A DNA stretch of 60,000 nucleotides from Bolinopsis microptera (Eukaryota > Ctenophora > Tentaculata > Lobata > Bolinopsidae). Position 1 is the first letter of the stretch. Each line of letters starts with the position of its first letter. Under the pieces are notes generated by a model. The model searched no databases, was not told the DNA's origin, and worked only from the letters and a program-made list of their open reading frames with translations. Of this stretch, positions 38,201 through 48,626 are shown in pieces. A program made the translations under genes and the position numbers. The stretch lies in assembly GCF_026151205.1 (NCBI RefSeq), contig NC_087074.1, positions 21,001,765-21,061,764 on the forward strand. Reading direction: 5' to 3'.

Positions 38201-38453
38201 TAACTGGCTCATCATCAATGAGGCCATTGTTTGCAAAGTGGGGAGCTTGGTAGAAAGGGTTATACCGAACGATATCATTGGCATCAGTGCATATTTTGCA
38301 GTATGTTGCATCTCGAAATTTGACTATGTTATCATCAGTTTTGCATTTTTTGTGCATTATCTTGTCACACATCTGACAAGTTATGAATGGATGTCCAGCA
38401 CGCACAGGTCTATTGCAGCAGCAGCAAATTTCGCATATTAGTTTGGCTATCAT
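35240..38453 (-). pseudogene. LINE ORF2: zinc finger, endonuclease, reverse transcriptase (two frameshifts)
   Basis: Frame 1 (38453-37323) starts with a Cys/His cluster (CEICCCCNRPVR, CQMCDKIMHKKC, CKIC) of PHD/RING type, then an APE-like endonuclease with LAETNT, LGDFNVNIL and SHHHPIF. It runs out of frame at about 37340. The next base register reads PWITQGLARLYFEW and joins frame 2 (37317-36121), the reverse transcriptase, with PVSILPLFGKIFEK, GFRKGHSTTHAL, IDLSKAFDTLDH, GVPQGSILGPLLFLLYMNDI and the catalytic FVLYADD. A second frameshift at about 36130 leads to frame 3 (36124-35240), with MKCNLLHINMSKC, FLGVVID and a C-terminal region. Apart from these two indels the protein is continuous, so the element was probably active not long ago. 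Confidence 0.85.
38450..38453 (-). promoter_or_regulatory. ATGA stop-restart overlap between ORF1 and ORF2
   Basis: ORF1 ends ...GTTATGTCATGA and ORF2 begins at the ATG inside ATGA. A four-base overlap of stop and start is the classic arrangement for coupled termination-reinitiation, as documented for some LINE ORF pairs. It suggests ORF2 is made by restarting ribosomes. Confidence 0.7.
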
Positions 38454-40432
38454 GACATAACTACGGATCTACGAGAACGTGGGGAAAATCTTTTTTGGGC
38501 CTTGGTAACATCACTGAACAACCTCCCATCAACGGGGCTACCTAGGATCTTATGTGCAATTGCCCGGGAGAGTTTAAAGATACCGCTTGACCCCAGGTGG
38601 ATTGGGTCATCCGGCTTCTTGTATCTACAAAACTGCTTGTCCAGTAGACCCTCCTCATCAACAAAATTATCAAAATCTAAAGTGCCTATTCTAGTATTAG
38701 TATTACAGTACCCAAATAATAAACTATTAAACTCCATGGCTCTGTCATTCAGCCAGGAGGACCTAGTTGGAAGGATGGGTGAGACAATAACTTTAGAATA
38801 TGGACACATATCACAAATATTCTTGAGCTTCTTCGTCAGCTCATTAGCCCAATGTTTAACATCACCCCCTCCCCTCTTGATATTATTTATACCACAGTGT
38901 ACTACAACGTTCTTGTATCCAACACAAAGAACAGGGTCTAACTGATCTATTGTGAAACATTCGATTCTTTTCCCAGGCAGCTTGTGTCCAAATGTTCCTT
39001 TTCCAGCCCCAAATTTGAGGAACCGGGTGTTTGAATCACCGACAATCAAGGTCCCATTGATGCTCCTGCTTACGTAGCGGAAGGTAATACTGTATCTTAA
39101 GTCCCTCTTTTCTGTGCTTTTATCAATTCGGTGGTCCCAAAGAAACTGGGACTGTTTGCTCATGACATAGAGACTACGTCCCTCTATTGTCTCTACGACC
39201 TCTCCTTCAAGCTGATCCTTTTTTGTGAATTTTACAGAGCAATCACCACCTAAGGATACTGTAAATATGGAACTATCATGGACCAGTGATTGCTCGTTAT
39301 CAGAGTGCTTAGGAAGAAAGCTGTTCCCATCAGTGTACCGATTTATCAAGCACTGATTGATTGTTGAACTAGGACATTCTTCCTTTATCTTGGAGACAAG
39401 CTTATTAAGAACCTCAGGAAATTCTGTTGATGTCGGTTTTTCAGCTTTAGCCCCCGGGTACTGATAAGGTTCGCCAAAGCTCACAACCCCATGTCCATTT
39501 TCGGAGTTACTATCAAAGGCTTCCTTCTGTTGGTCTAAGAAAACTGAAAGCTCAGAGTTCAATTTTTCATCTACAAATTCTGGGACATACGACAGAATGT
39601 GCTTGGACTTAGGGTCGTCTACACTTGCATGCTTCTGTGCATCTAGGAGAAGCTGTTCTTGGTCCATTTCACATGGTGCGGGTGACCCTATATTAAAAGG
39701 AGGCATGGGCAGATCAGGGGTGGAAACATTTGATGACCTACTGTTTTTAAAACAGTTTATGTCAAGTTTGAGCTCAGCAAGCTTGCTGTTGATGGAGTCG
39801 AGAGTTCTGAGATGGCTATCGTTGTCTTTAAGGTTCTTGATGGACTTCTGAATGGCTTCTAGAGAATCTTGTAGAGAGCTACCATCCGAGGTAGTGTGAC
39901 CCATTGGCATGCTCAAGCTGCAGGGAGCTGACAAGTAGGAAGAGGACTTGACTTCGTTTTCACATCTCTGTCCACTTACTACAGCACAAACACTTTCAGC
40001 AAGACCTAGCAGGGATAGGAGACCTTCTGCTAAAGTTAGTTTGTTCAGGGATGAACAACTCTTGATCATGGCTGGTGTAATGATCGCAAACTTGTTTACT
40101 TCAAGTTTCAGGATACTGCAAATGTTAATCTTGATTAAGTCTACCTCTGAGCGTAGGTTCTGTGCGTGGGTTAACAGATAGGTGTCGAGGGGAGCAGATC
40201 TATTTGAGAAGAAACTAAGGAGACTGCTGACATTTTTGTCTTCTTCTGAGTCCTGATTTTCTGAATGAATTAGTTTATCGACATCTCTAAGCATTTCGTC
40301 AATATTGTCAATGACTGAAGCTGAGGAAGTGGTGGGTGTATCCTGATCGGGAACCGTAGTGGATGAAGTCTGGTCTGCAACAGGTTGAGGTTTCTCACAC
40401 TTTTCTTGAGTGTCAGTGGGGGTTTCCATCAT
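38450..40432 (-). CDS. LINE ORF1 protein: AlkB-type 2OG/Fe(II) oxygenase plus SGNH esterase
   Basis: The frame opens at 40576, but the Met at 40432 (ACCATGATGG) begins the soluble part. Numbered from the longer frame: a Ser/Thr/Asp-rich N-terminus, a possible coiled coil at about 235-275, an AlkB-like domain at about 345-505 and an SGNH hydrolase domain at about 506-680. AlkB signature: NRYTDGNSFLPKHSD gives His424 and Asp426 for iron, His482 (LWDHR) is the third ligand, and R494-x5-R500 is the 2-oxoglutarate/substrate motif. SGNH signature: GDSNTR (Ser515), GINN (Asn564/565) and DDPIHLG (Asp657, His660). Esterase-type ORF1 proteins are known in CR1-group LINEs. The added oxygenase is the unusual part. 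It would act in the retrotransposon RNP, perhaps on methylated RNA or DNA (inference). The frame is intact. Confidence 0.8.
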   Translation of the reverse strand: MMETPTDTQEKCEKPQPVADQTSSTTVPDQDTPTTSSASVIDNIDEMLRDVDKLIHSENQDSEEDKNVSSLLSFFSNRSAPLDTYLLTHAQNLRSEVDLIKINICSILKLEVNKFAIITPAMIKSCSSLNKLTLAEGLLSLLGLAESVCAVVSGQRCENEVKSSSYLSAPCSLSMPMGHTTSDGSSLQDSLEAIQKSIKNLKDNDSHLRTLDSINSKLAELKLDINCFKNSRSSNVSTPDLPMPPFNIGSPAPCEMDQEQLLLDAQKHASVDDPKSKHILSYVPEFVDEKLNSELSVFLDQQKEAFDSNSENGHGVVSFGEPYQYPGAKAEKPTSTEFPEVLNKLVSKIKEECPSSTINQCLINRYTDGNSFLPKHSDNEQSLVHDSSIFTVSLGGDCSVKFTKKDQLEGEVVETIEGRSLYVMSKQSQFLWDHRIDKSTEKRDLRYSITFRYVSRSINGTLIVGDSNTRFLKFGAGKGTFGHKLPGKRIECFTIDQLDPVLCVGYKNVVVHCGINNIKRGGGDVKHWANELTKKLKNICDMCPYSKVIVSPILPTRSSWLNDRAMEFNSLLFGYCNTNTRIGTLDFDNFVDEEGLLDKQFCRYKKPDDPIHLGSSGIFKLSRAIAHKILGSPVDGRLFSDVTKAQKRFSPRSRRSVVMS

Positions 40433-41059
40433 GGTGAAGAGGCAATGGGGGTACCAGGCAGACCAGGGGGCACCTTCACGTCCAACTAGCACACTCACTG
40501 AAAAGAAAGAAGAGCAGAAAGCAGTTTGAAATGTTCTGTTGTGGAAAACAATGAAAGTGTAAACTGGATTAGTCAAAATGATTCAAAAGATTGGAAAATT
40601 GAACAGACTGACGGACTACGACACATGGGACAAGAGAGTGAGTGAGTATGAAAAATATGAGGTGGTTGGACTGGCAAGCCCTATCATTTAATCAGAATAC
40701 ATTACATATAATCCATAAGCCATATATATGTCAGCCTGTTCTTGGAGCGCAGCCCCAAAAGTAATCAGAAGTGAAGTTCAAGTTTTAAGTTTAAAATTCT
40801 TTCAACACTATCTACACATTAATCAGGGTTGTCCAATTGTCCAATTGTGGATTGTGGTGTGAATGGAGTTATACATTGCCAAACAGAAACATTATTCACT
40901 ACAACTACTTAACTTCTTAACAGGTTAAGAGTGCCAGTCTTCTGTTTCAGCACCCCCTGGACCATCATAGTACCCCCGATGCAGTTGACTTTAGCAAGCC
41001 ATGGACATATTGGACATCCTCAAATTATTTGTTATATAGTAGTGTTGAAAGTATTAAAA

Positions 41060-43580
41060 CACATTACTACTGGTCCTAGTCTGGCTGATCGACAAATGCA
41101 AGGCGGATAACTGTATCGATCCACGGTATGTGAACTCAGATGCATCTGATTACAGAGGAACTCTTTCAGTTTCTGAGAACGGAAGAACTTGCCAAAGATG
41201 GGACTCTCAACATCCTAATGATCATGATAGTGGTGAGTATGGACATCACAACTACTGCCGTAACCCAGATGGTGAGCGATGGGCTTGGTGCTACAACGCC
41301 TGGGGTACATCTCCAAGATGGGAACATTGTGCAAGATGTTACCCAATTTATGGGGGTTGGAGCGGTTTCTCATCATGGTCTTCTTGTTCAGCTGACTGTG
41401 GAGGAGGGACTCAATACCGGACAAGATCATGCAATAATCCAACACCTGCTTACGGAGGAAGTTACTGTTCAGGATCATCGACAGAGAGCAGCACCTGCAA
41501 TACCCATCTCTGCCCTGTCATAACAGTTCAAGATTCAGAAGTTGGTAAGAGAACAAAGACAACCCTCTCTTGCAACGTTACCCCGATAAGAAGACAATTA
41601 AATATTGTCTGGAAATCAGGAGATAAACTTGTCAAGAAGCAGGATGGACTAGTCCCTGATGAGGGTACTTTTGGTGCAGATTCTCAGGCTGCCACTCTAC
41701 AAATAACGTCTCCCACGACCTGCGAGACTTTCCTTTGTGAGGTAACGTCACCAAACTATCCTAAAGAGGCAGAAAGAGTCAAACGAGTGAATATTTTCGT
41801 TTACGAAGTTGAAGTGGATGAAGCAGAAGTGAAAGTGGGAACACCAACATACATCTCATGTCTAATGTCACACGTGCAGTCGGAGGGGTTGACTGTTCTG
41901 TGGAGGGAAGGAAACATAACTGTTACTGATCAAGAGGTAGAAACCAGCTCGGTAAAAGATGGACAACAAATCTCAACGTTAAAGATAGAAAACCCAAAGT
42001 CAGACACAATATAAACTTGTCTTCTCACTTCCATTCGCTACCCAGCATCATCTGCATATTTTGAAAAGGTAAACTTGGGAGTATACCAGATAAAAACGGA
42101 AAGCTATGATGTGCTATCAGGAACAGTGTCCACTCTGACCTGCTCAATAGACGGGGTCACTGCCAACAAAGTAGACATTCTTTGGCTGAACAGCAGAGGT
42201 CACATCTTCTACGAGGAAACGAACGATGATAACATCTCTGTAACAGATGGAGATTTAGCTGAAGGGACCAAAGAGTCTACCTTGACTGTATCTGCTGATA
42301 TAACTTTGCTAGGAGATCAGATGTTCACATGCAGAATCAAGGTGGGTGAAAATAAAAAACCTGATGACACTCCAGTTCTCCTGAAAACATTTACAGTAAG
42401 AACTACAAATGATTTTGTGAGAACAGGGGAGCCAGCGGAGATTAGGTGTCATGTTATATCCCCAACTGATACCCTGATGGTATCCTGGACCAACCAGACT
42501 CATATCTTAGAGGACACAAAGAAATACACGGTTCCAGACAACGTAACAATCATAAATCTCATTGTACAGTCCCCCTTTGAAGATGTCTCCTACACTTGCA
42601 ATGTAAAAGGGAAGACAGAGTACAACTTCATCTCACAAATTGAAGTGAATGATCTTTCTCTGAGTTCTGGAAATGAAGTCAGAGCCTTCACAGGTTCTAC
42701 CATCACCTTGACATGCAATCATACGTTCGAATCGATAGCTGAGGGATCACACTTCTCGTGGAAGTACAAGGATCAGCAATGTCAAGCTGAGATATGTAAG
42801 AATGTGTCAGATAATCCAAAGACCTCTGAGATCATAATCAAGGTGGCTGGAAAAACAAGCGGGGCCTGGAGATGCTTCTATACTGAACAGAAAAGCGGTC
42901 GTCTTCTAAAGAGCAAACATGTGGATGTAATAGAAGTGCAAGTTAGTGGAACACAACAACCGACAAGAGTCTTGGGGCTTGCAGGAGCAGAATCTGTGGT
43001 GACTTGCTCTGTTCCTTACAACTTAACCCACTCTCAGCTGACCAACTTGGAATGGATGCTGGATGGTAGGGTAGTCAGTAGTAAAGGAGTTGGGTTTACA
43101 AAACAACTGAAAGTTGTTCTGTTCAGTCTGGCAGAAAAAGTCTACTCTACAACAGAAGTCACGTGGGGTATTACGCTCACTCACTCCACAATAGCTGTAG
43201 GGACACTCAACTGTCAAGCTCATTACAATACAGGACATGGTATTGAAACACCTGTCAGCTATCTGAACGAGATAAGGATAAGCAGTGACACTGAGTCTGT
43301 GATTGTGACCCCTGAAATGGGAGCGATTGTGACTTTCGTGACATATTCACCTTCGGTTCCCCTATCGTACACCTTGTACACACCTCAAGTGAAGGCTATT
43401 AGTTTGTCGACCAAGATAGAGGATAGAATAGAAGGAGTGGTCGTCACTGAGCTTTACAAGATATCCAGCCCTGAGTCACTGATAAAGGCAGCCAGGAAAG
43501 AAGACCTCAGTGTTAAAGATTCTGTCTTCACGTACTCAGTACAGATTGACAATTCAACAGAAGTATTCCTCTCTAAACCA
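41060..43580 (+). pseudogene. Main body of the inverted kringle/TSP1/Ig paralog
   Basis: Continues from [15 protein letters not shown] through the kringle ([22 protein letters not shown]), one TSP1 repeat (the intact copy has four) and the Ig-like domains up to the residues TEVFLSK. A single nonsense codon TAA at 42012-42014 replaces the Tyr codon of SDTIYTC in Ig domain 2. Otherwise the frame is open to 43580, where the 5-kb foldback element interrupts it. Protein identity to the intact gene is very high by eye, so the duplication is recent. Confidence 0.9.
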
Positions 43581-43624
43581 AGGCCTCCCCCAGCCTCGGA
43601 TCTTAGGATTAGATTTGCAAAAAT

Positions 43625-43965
43625 TCCTGAGACACAGGTGCAAAAGTTAAGACAGCAGAATAATCCTAAGACAGCAGAATAATCCTAAGACAAAATTTAA
43701 GCAATCCCGAGACAGCGAAAAAACCTGAGACAAAATTTAAGAAATCCCGAGACAGCGAAAAAACCTGAGACAAAATTTAAGAAATCCCGAGACAGCGAAA
43801 AAACCTAAGACAAAATTTAAGAATCCTGAGACGCGCGAAAAAACCTGAGACAAAATTTAAGAAATCCCAAGACAGCGAAAAATACTGAGACAAAATTTAA
43901 GAAAACCTGAGACAGCGAAAAATCCTGAGACAAAATTTAAGAAAACCTGAGACAGCGAAAAATTT
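43625..43965 (+). repeat. Left terminal minisatellite of the 5-kb element
   Basis: About eight degenerate units of 38-40 bp with GAGACAAAATTTAAG and GAGACAGCGAAAAA. The inverted partner is at about 48065-48545 and is longer, with more units. Confidence 0.8.
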
Positions 43966-44771
43966 TTAGATACAATTTATACAATAGCCACAAGAATATA
44001 CATGGATATTACATCTTTTAATTTCTTGCAAAGAATATAATAAATACAATATTACTAGGTATAGTAGGAATGTCAATAAGTCAATAGAATTTGTCTGAAA
44101 CCTCTATGTGCCTGCTAATGAAGTGAGTATCCCAGATCATATCTTTACAGGTAGGACTGTATAATGGGGGCCCGATGTTATAGCGGACATCATCTCCCCC
44201 CCCCCCCCCCCTTACCCCTTCTTACCCCCAGTTCCATAGCGGATATTATGCCAAATTATTGGACGGAGATCGTCAACTAATATTTCTTCGGATATTTCTC
44301 CGGTTTGCAGTTCCATAACCTTATCCGGAGACCATCTACGGTAATTTTGTTGATTCTCACAGAGCAAAGTGCAAAGAAACTGCCACAAACTGCTACAATC
44401 TCCGAGAAATCTACTTATTGAGTTATTGACTAGCTTGCTAAAATTCATCGTCAAATTACCGCTGCTCGAGTTACCTAGCCAGGCCCATTTCAGTTTTGAG
44501 TACTGGAGTCGGTTATCTAGTCAAAGCCTAGCTTTTTTGTAACTTGCAAGTGCTTTTGCGGATTGTCGTGGATTTCGGCAAATAGTCGTGGATTTCGGCG
44601 ATATTTTCAGATTATTCTTCAATGTCCTCAAACCTGAGCACTGGGACTACTTAAGTTTTTGCTACTATCTGAATGATTTGCTCAAGCTACTGGCTCGCTA
44701 GGTTCAAAGGTTTATTTCCTATTTATCATGAAAAAAAAAATTGTGCTGGGTAAAAGTTTACACGGTATTTA

Positions 44772-44838
44772 CGCAGGTTTGAACTCCCGACCTCTCGCAT
44801 AGCTAGTCGATCGCCTGGCCGCTAAGCTACTCGGGTGA
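44772..44838 (-). repeat. tRNA-like sequence (left arm)
   Basis: On the minus strand it reads CCCGAGTAGCTTAGCGGCCA, close to a tRNA A box (TRGCNNAGYNGG), and 35 bp later GGGAGTTCAAACC, close to a B box (GGTTCGANNCC). A short CGGG/CCTG stem flanks the T-loop. The acceptor stem is poor, so it is a tRNA-derived SINE head or tRNA pseudogene rather than a working tRNA. Confidence 0.5.
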
Positions 44839-45559
44839 TATACTCATTAAATTTTTGATGTAAATATATATTTACCCCTTTTTACCGTTTACTCGTCAAT
44901 CCAGGTATATGAGAATGTGTGAGAATGGTCTTGAAACTCTGAAAAGAGGGAAGCAGTTTTGGGGACGGGGAGATTGAAGCGGGTGGCCCCCGGCTTACAA
45001 TTGACCCCCCATGCAATTACACTGAGTCAATTGATCTCAGTATAATAACATGGGGGTTAATTGTCGGGGGTCAATTGTCGTACTAAGCCTTAGATTGTAC
45101 CTGCTAATGAGGTGAATATCCCAGATCATAGCTTCACAGGTAGGACTGTATAATGGGGGCCCTGATGTTATAGTGGACATCACTTCCCCTCCCTTATCTG
45201 ATTAAAAGATACAAAACAGTCAAGAAATGAGATTGGTTAAAACCTACCTTTGGAAAGCTCTGATGAACCTGCCCGTGGAGAAATAAACACACTTAACTTC
45301 AGCTCAATTGAGCAATAACTGCCTATTTATCGCTTATTACTTCATTTATTTTGGATATACAGTGTGCTTCGTAACTAATTATCATTATTATATATCAGCG
45401 AATGTGAACATCCATTTTAAATTTGTAAGATGCTATCTCAATATCATTACTACAGATTATTCCTTTTTTACTAATAACCCCAGCTTCAGCTTAATAGTAT
45501 GTCAAACATCAAAATCAATAGTTTTGCACGCCTATACAGTATACATGACCTGCACATAT

Positions 45560-45815
45560 ATCCTCCGTTATTGAACGGCTTGCGTCAAGGCGTAACAGAT
45601 TTGCTGGGCACTGCATGAGAGCTTCTGACAAAGTTATCTCCTCTATTCTCCCCTGGCGACTTACCCAGTCCGGCCGTGGAACTGTGGAAGGAGACCACTC
45701 ACCTTCCTGGACGTAGTAGCTCGTGACACTGGGCTCCAGTTGGACGACCTTCGAACTGTTATGTGCGATCAAGACGTGTGGAGGCAGACAGTGAATGGGA
45801 GTTCGATCGAGGATC
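45560..45815 (+). pseudogene. Decayed C-terminal fragment of a non-LTR retrotransposon ORF2
   Basis: Two frames joined by a frameshift. 45573-45716 reads ERLASRRNRFAGHCMRASDK; from about 45714 the next frame reads RDTGLQLDDLRTVMCDQDVW. This pairing (R-R-x-R-F-A-G-H-C, then D-T-G-L-x-x-x-x-L-R-T-x-M-x-D-x-D-x-W) is the typical extreme C-terminus of many LINE reverse transcriptases. It sits in the centre between the foldback arms, so it is a captured or nested fragment. Confidence 0.65.
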
Positions 45816-47211
45816 GCCGAAAGTAAGTTAAAAGTTGTTCAATCCCCCAGTACCTTTATTATTATAATTACCCTCCTAGGCTCCTACATCCTACCCGTTT
45901 TTGATGCTGTAATCTTCCCGTCCCCAAAACCGCTAATTCCCTCTTTTCATAGTTTCAGGACCGTTCTAATACATACTCCTATACCTGAATTGACGAGTAA
46001 TCCAGTACAGTAGGAAAGTTAACTTTGTAGCTTTTCAGAAAGTTAACTTTGTAGCTTTTTAGAAAGTTCGGAGTAATCACTCAGGTATAGTATCTCACAA
46101 CGAAGCCCAATCTACATCCAAAATATATGAAGTTATAAGCAATAAATAGGCAGTTATTGCTCAATTGAGCTGAAGTTAAGTGTGTTTATTTCTCCACGGG
46201 CTAGTCCATCGGAGCTTTCCCAAGGTAGGTTTTAACCAATCTCATTTCTTGACTGTTTTGTATCCTTTAATCAGATAAGGGAGGGGAAAGTGATGTCCAC
46301 TATAACATCAGGGCCCCCATTATACAGTCCTACCTGTGAAGCTATGATCTGGGATATTCACCTCATTAGCAGGTACAATCTAGGGCTTAGTACAACAATT
46401 AACCACCATGTTATTATACTGAGATCAATTGACTCAGTGTAATTGCATGGGGGGTCAATTGTAAGCCGGGGGGCTTACAATAGGGGGGGGAGGGGTTCAT
46501 TTGTCGCCCACCCGCTTCAATCTCCCCGTCCCCAAAACTGCTTCCCTCTTTTCAGAGTTTCAAGACCATTCTCACACATTCTCATATACCTGGATTGACG
46601 AGTAAACCAGTACAGTAGGGAGTAAAACGAAAGATTAGTTGTCGTTTTAGCTTATTAGAAAGTAAACTTTGTAATAATAAATTAGTTACGAAGCACACTG
46701 TACATCCAAAATAAATGAAGTAATAAGCGATAAATAGTTATTGCTCAATTGAGGTGAAGTTAAGTGTGTTTATTTCTCCACAGGCAGGTTCATCAGAGCT
46801 TTCCAAAGGTAGGTTTTAACCAGCCATCTCATTTCTGGAATTTTTTGTAGCTTTTAATCAGATTAACCCCCCAGTTCCATAGCGGATATTATGCCAAATT
46901 ATTAGACGGAGGTCCATTTCTACGGTGATGATTCTCCGGCTCCGTCTACTGTATTATACGGAGATGAAGCTCTCCGGGAATTTCTCGGAGATTGTAGCAG
47001 TTTGTGGCAATTTCTTTGCACTTTGCTCTGTGAGAATCAACAAAATTACCGTAGATGGTCTCCGGATAAGGTTATGGAACTGCAAACCGGAGAAATATCC
47101 GAAGAAATATTAGTTGACGATCTCCGTCCATTAATTTGGCATAATATCCGCTATGGAACTGGGGGTAAAAAGGGGTAAATATATAGTTACATCAAAAATT
47201 TCATAGGTATA

Positions 47212-47279
47212 TCACCCGAGTAGCTTAGCGACTAGGCGATCGGCTAGCTCTGCGCGAGGTCGGGAGTTCTAACCTGCGT
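47212..47279 (+). repeat. tRNA-like sequence (right arm)
   Basis: Inverted counterpart of 44772-44838: CCCGAGTAGCTTAGCGACTA, then GGGAGTTCTAACC. It is followed about 30 bp later by a run of T (about 47305-47315), which could stop RNA polymerase III. The B box is slightly worse here (TTCTAACC). Confidence 0.5.
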
Positions 47280-48580
47280 GAACACCGTGTAAACCCAGCA
47301 CAATTTTTTTTTTTCATGATAAATAGGAAATAAACCTTTGAACCTAGCGAGCCAGTAGCTTGAGCAAATCATTCAGATAGTAGCAAAAACTTAAGTAGTC
47401 CCAGTGCTCAGGTTTGAGGACATTGAAGAATAATCTGAAAATATCGCCGAAATCCACGACTATTTGCCGAAATCCACGACAATCCGCAAAAGCACTTACA
47501 AGTTACAAAAAAGCTAGGCTTTGACTAGATAACCGACTCCAGTACTCAAAACTGAAATGGGCCTGGCTAGGTAACTCGAGCAGCGGTAATTTGACGATGA
47601 ATTTTAGCAAGCTAGTCAATAAATAGATTTCTCGGAGATTGTAGCAGTTTGCGGCAGTTTCTTTGCACTTTGCTCTGTGAGAATCAACAAAATTACCGTA
47701 GATGGTTTCCGGATAAGGTTATGGAACTGCAAACCGGAGAAATATCCGAAGAAATATTAGTTGACGATCTCCGTCCAATAATTTGGCATAATATCCGCTA
47801 TGGAACTGGGGGTAAGAAGGGGTAAGGGGGGGGGGGGGGATGATGTCCGCTATAACATCGGGCCCCCATTATACAGTCCTACCTGTAAAGATATGATCTG
47901 GGATACTCACTTCATTAGCAGGCACATAGAGGTTTCAGACAAATTCTATTGACTTATTGACATTCCTACTATACCTAGTAATATTGTATTTATTATATTC
48001 TTTGCAAGAAATTAAAAGATGTAATATCCATGTATATTCTTGTGGTTATTGTATAAATTGTATCTAAAGATTTTTCGCTGTCTCAGGTTTTCTTAAATTT
48101 GGTCTCAGGATTTTTCGCTGTCTCAGGTTTTCTTAAATTTTGTCTCAGGATTTTTCGCTGTCTCGGGATTTCTTAAATTTTGTCTCAGGTTTTTTCGCGC
48201 GTCTCAGGATTCTTAAATTTTGTCTTAGGTTTTTTCGCTGTCTCGGGATTTCTTAAATTTTGTCTCAGGTTTTTTCGCTGTCTCGGGATTTCTTAAATTT
48301 TGTCTCAGGATTTTTCGCTGTCTCAGGATTTCTTAAATTTTGTCTTAGGATTTTTCGCTGTCTTGGGTTTCCTTAAATTTTGTCTCAGGATTATCTGCTG
48401 TCTTAGGTTTCCTTAAATTTTGTCTTAAGACTTTTCGCTGTCTTAGCTTATTTTGACATCTCAGGTTCGCTTAAATTTTGTCTCAGCTTTTTTTGCAGTC
48501 TTAGCTTTTCTTAAGCAGTTTGTCTTAGGAATTTTTGCAAATCCAATCCTAAGATCCGAGGCTGGGGGAGGCCTAAACCA

Positions 48581-48626
48581 GTAGCAATAGTTGGTGAAAC
48601 GTTCACTACATCTCCAGTTTGGGCTG
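48581..48626 (+). pseudogene. 3' stub of the kringle/TSP1/Ig paralog
   Basis: After the foldback element, GTAGCAATAGTTGGTGAAAC and GTTCACTACATCTCCAGTTT match the intact gene ([14 protein letters not shown]). Homology ends sharply at GGGCTG (48626). This marks the duplication breakpoint, and the paralog lacks about the last 255 residues of the intact protein. Confidence 0.85.

Larger units (their letters stand above)
34663..41059 (-). mobile_element. Near-full-length CR1/L2-like non-LTR retrotransposon
   Basis: A 6.4-kb insertion in the paralog, within its signal-peptide codons. On the minus strand: a 5' leader (41059-40433), ORF1 (AlkB-type plus SGNH domains), ORF2 (zinc-finger-like segment, APE-type endonuclease, reverse transcriptase, C-terminal region), and a 3' UTR ending in two copies of TTGTTGTTTTCTTG, in the manner of CR1/L2 elements that end in short tandem repeats rather than poly(A). 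ORF2 has two frameshifts, so this copy is dead, though only lightly decayed. No clear target duplication is seen. Confidence 0.85.
43575..48580. mobile_element. 5-kb foldback element with minisatellite arms, inserted in the paralog
   Basis: Spans 43581-48574 with ends AGGCCTCCCCCAGCCTCGGA and its complement, flanked by AAACCA (43575-43580 and 48575-48580). The paralog reading frame resumes exactly after it. The outer arms are degenerate tandem repeats of about 40 bp (CTGAGACAAAATTTAAGAAA plus GACAGCGAAAAA) at about 43625-43965 and inverted at about 48065-48545. Further in, both arms carry a poly-C/G run, a block with CCATAGCGGATATTATGCC and a tRNA-like sequence. The right arm has an extra internal duplication of about 650 bp (46140-46880). 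The centre holds a LINE fragment. No transposase is visible. Confidence 0.85.

Noticed and set aside
38502-38945. Plus-strand 147-codon frame opposite ORF1
   Set aside because: It is antisense to the SGNH domain. The minus-strand frame carries all catalytic motifs.
44772-44838. Functional tRNA gene
   Set aside because: The A and B boxes are present, but no good acceptor stem can be drawn and it is repeated inverted inside a mobile element.
45515-45772. Minus-strand frame of 85 codons
   Set aside because: It is the shadow of the plus-strand LINE C-terminal fragment, which matches known motifs.
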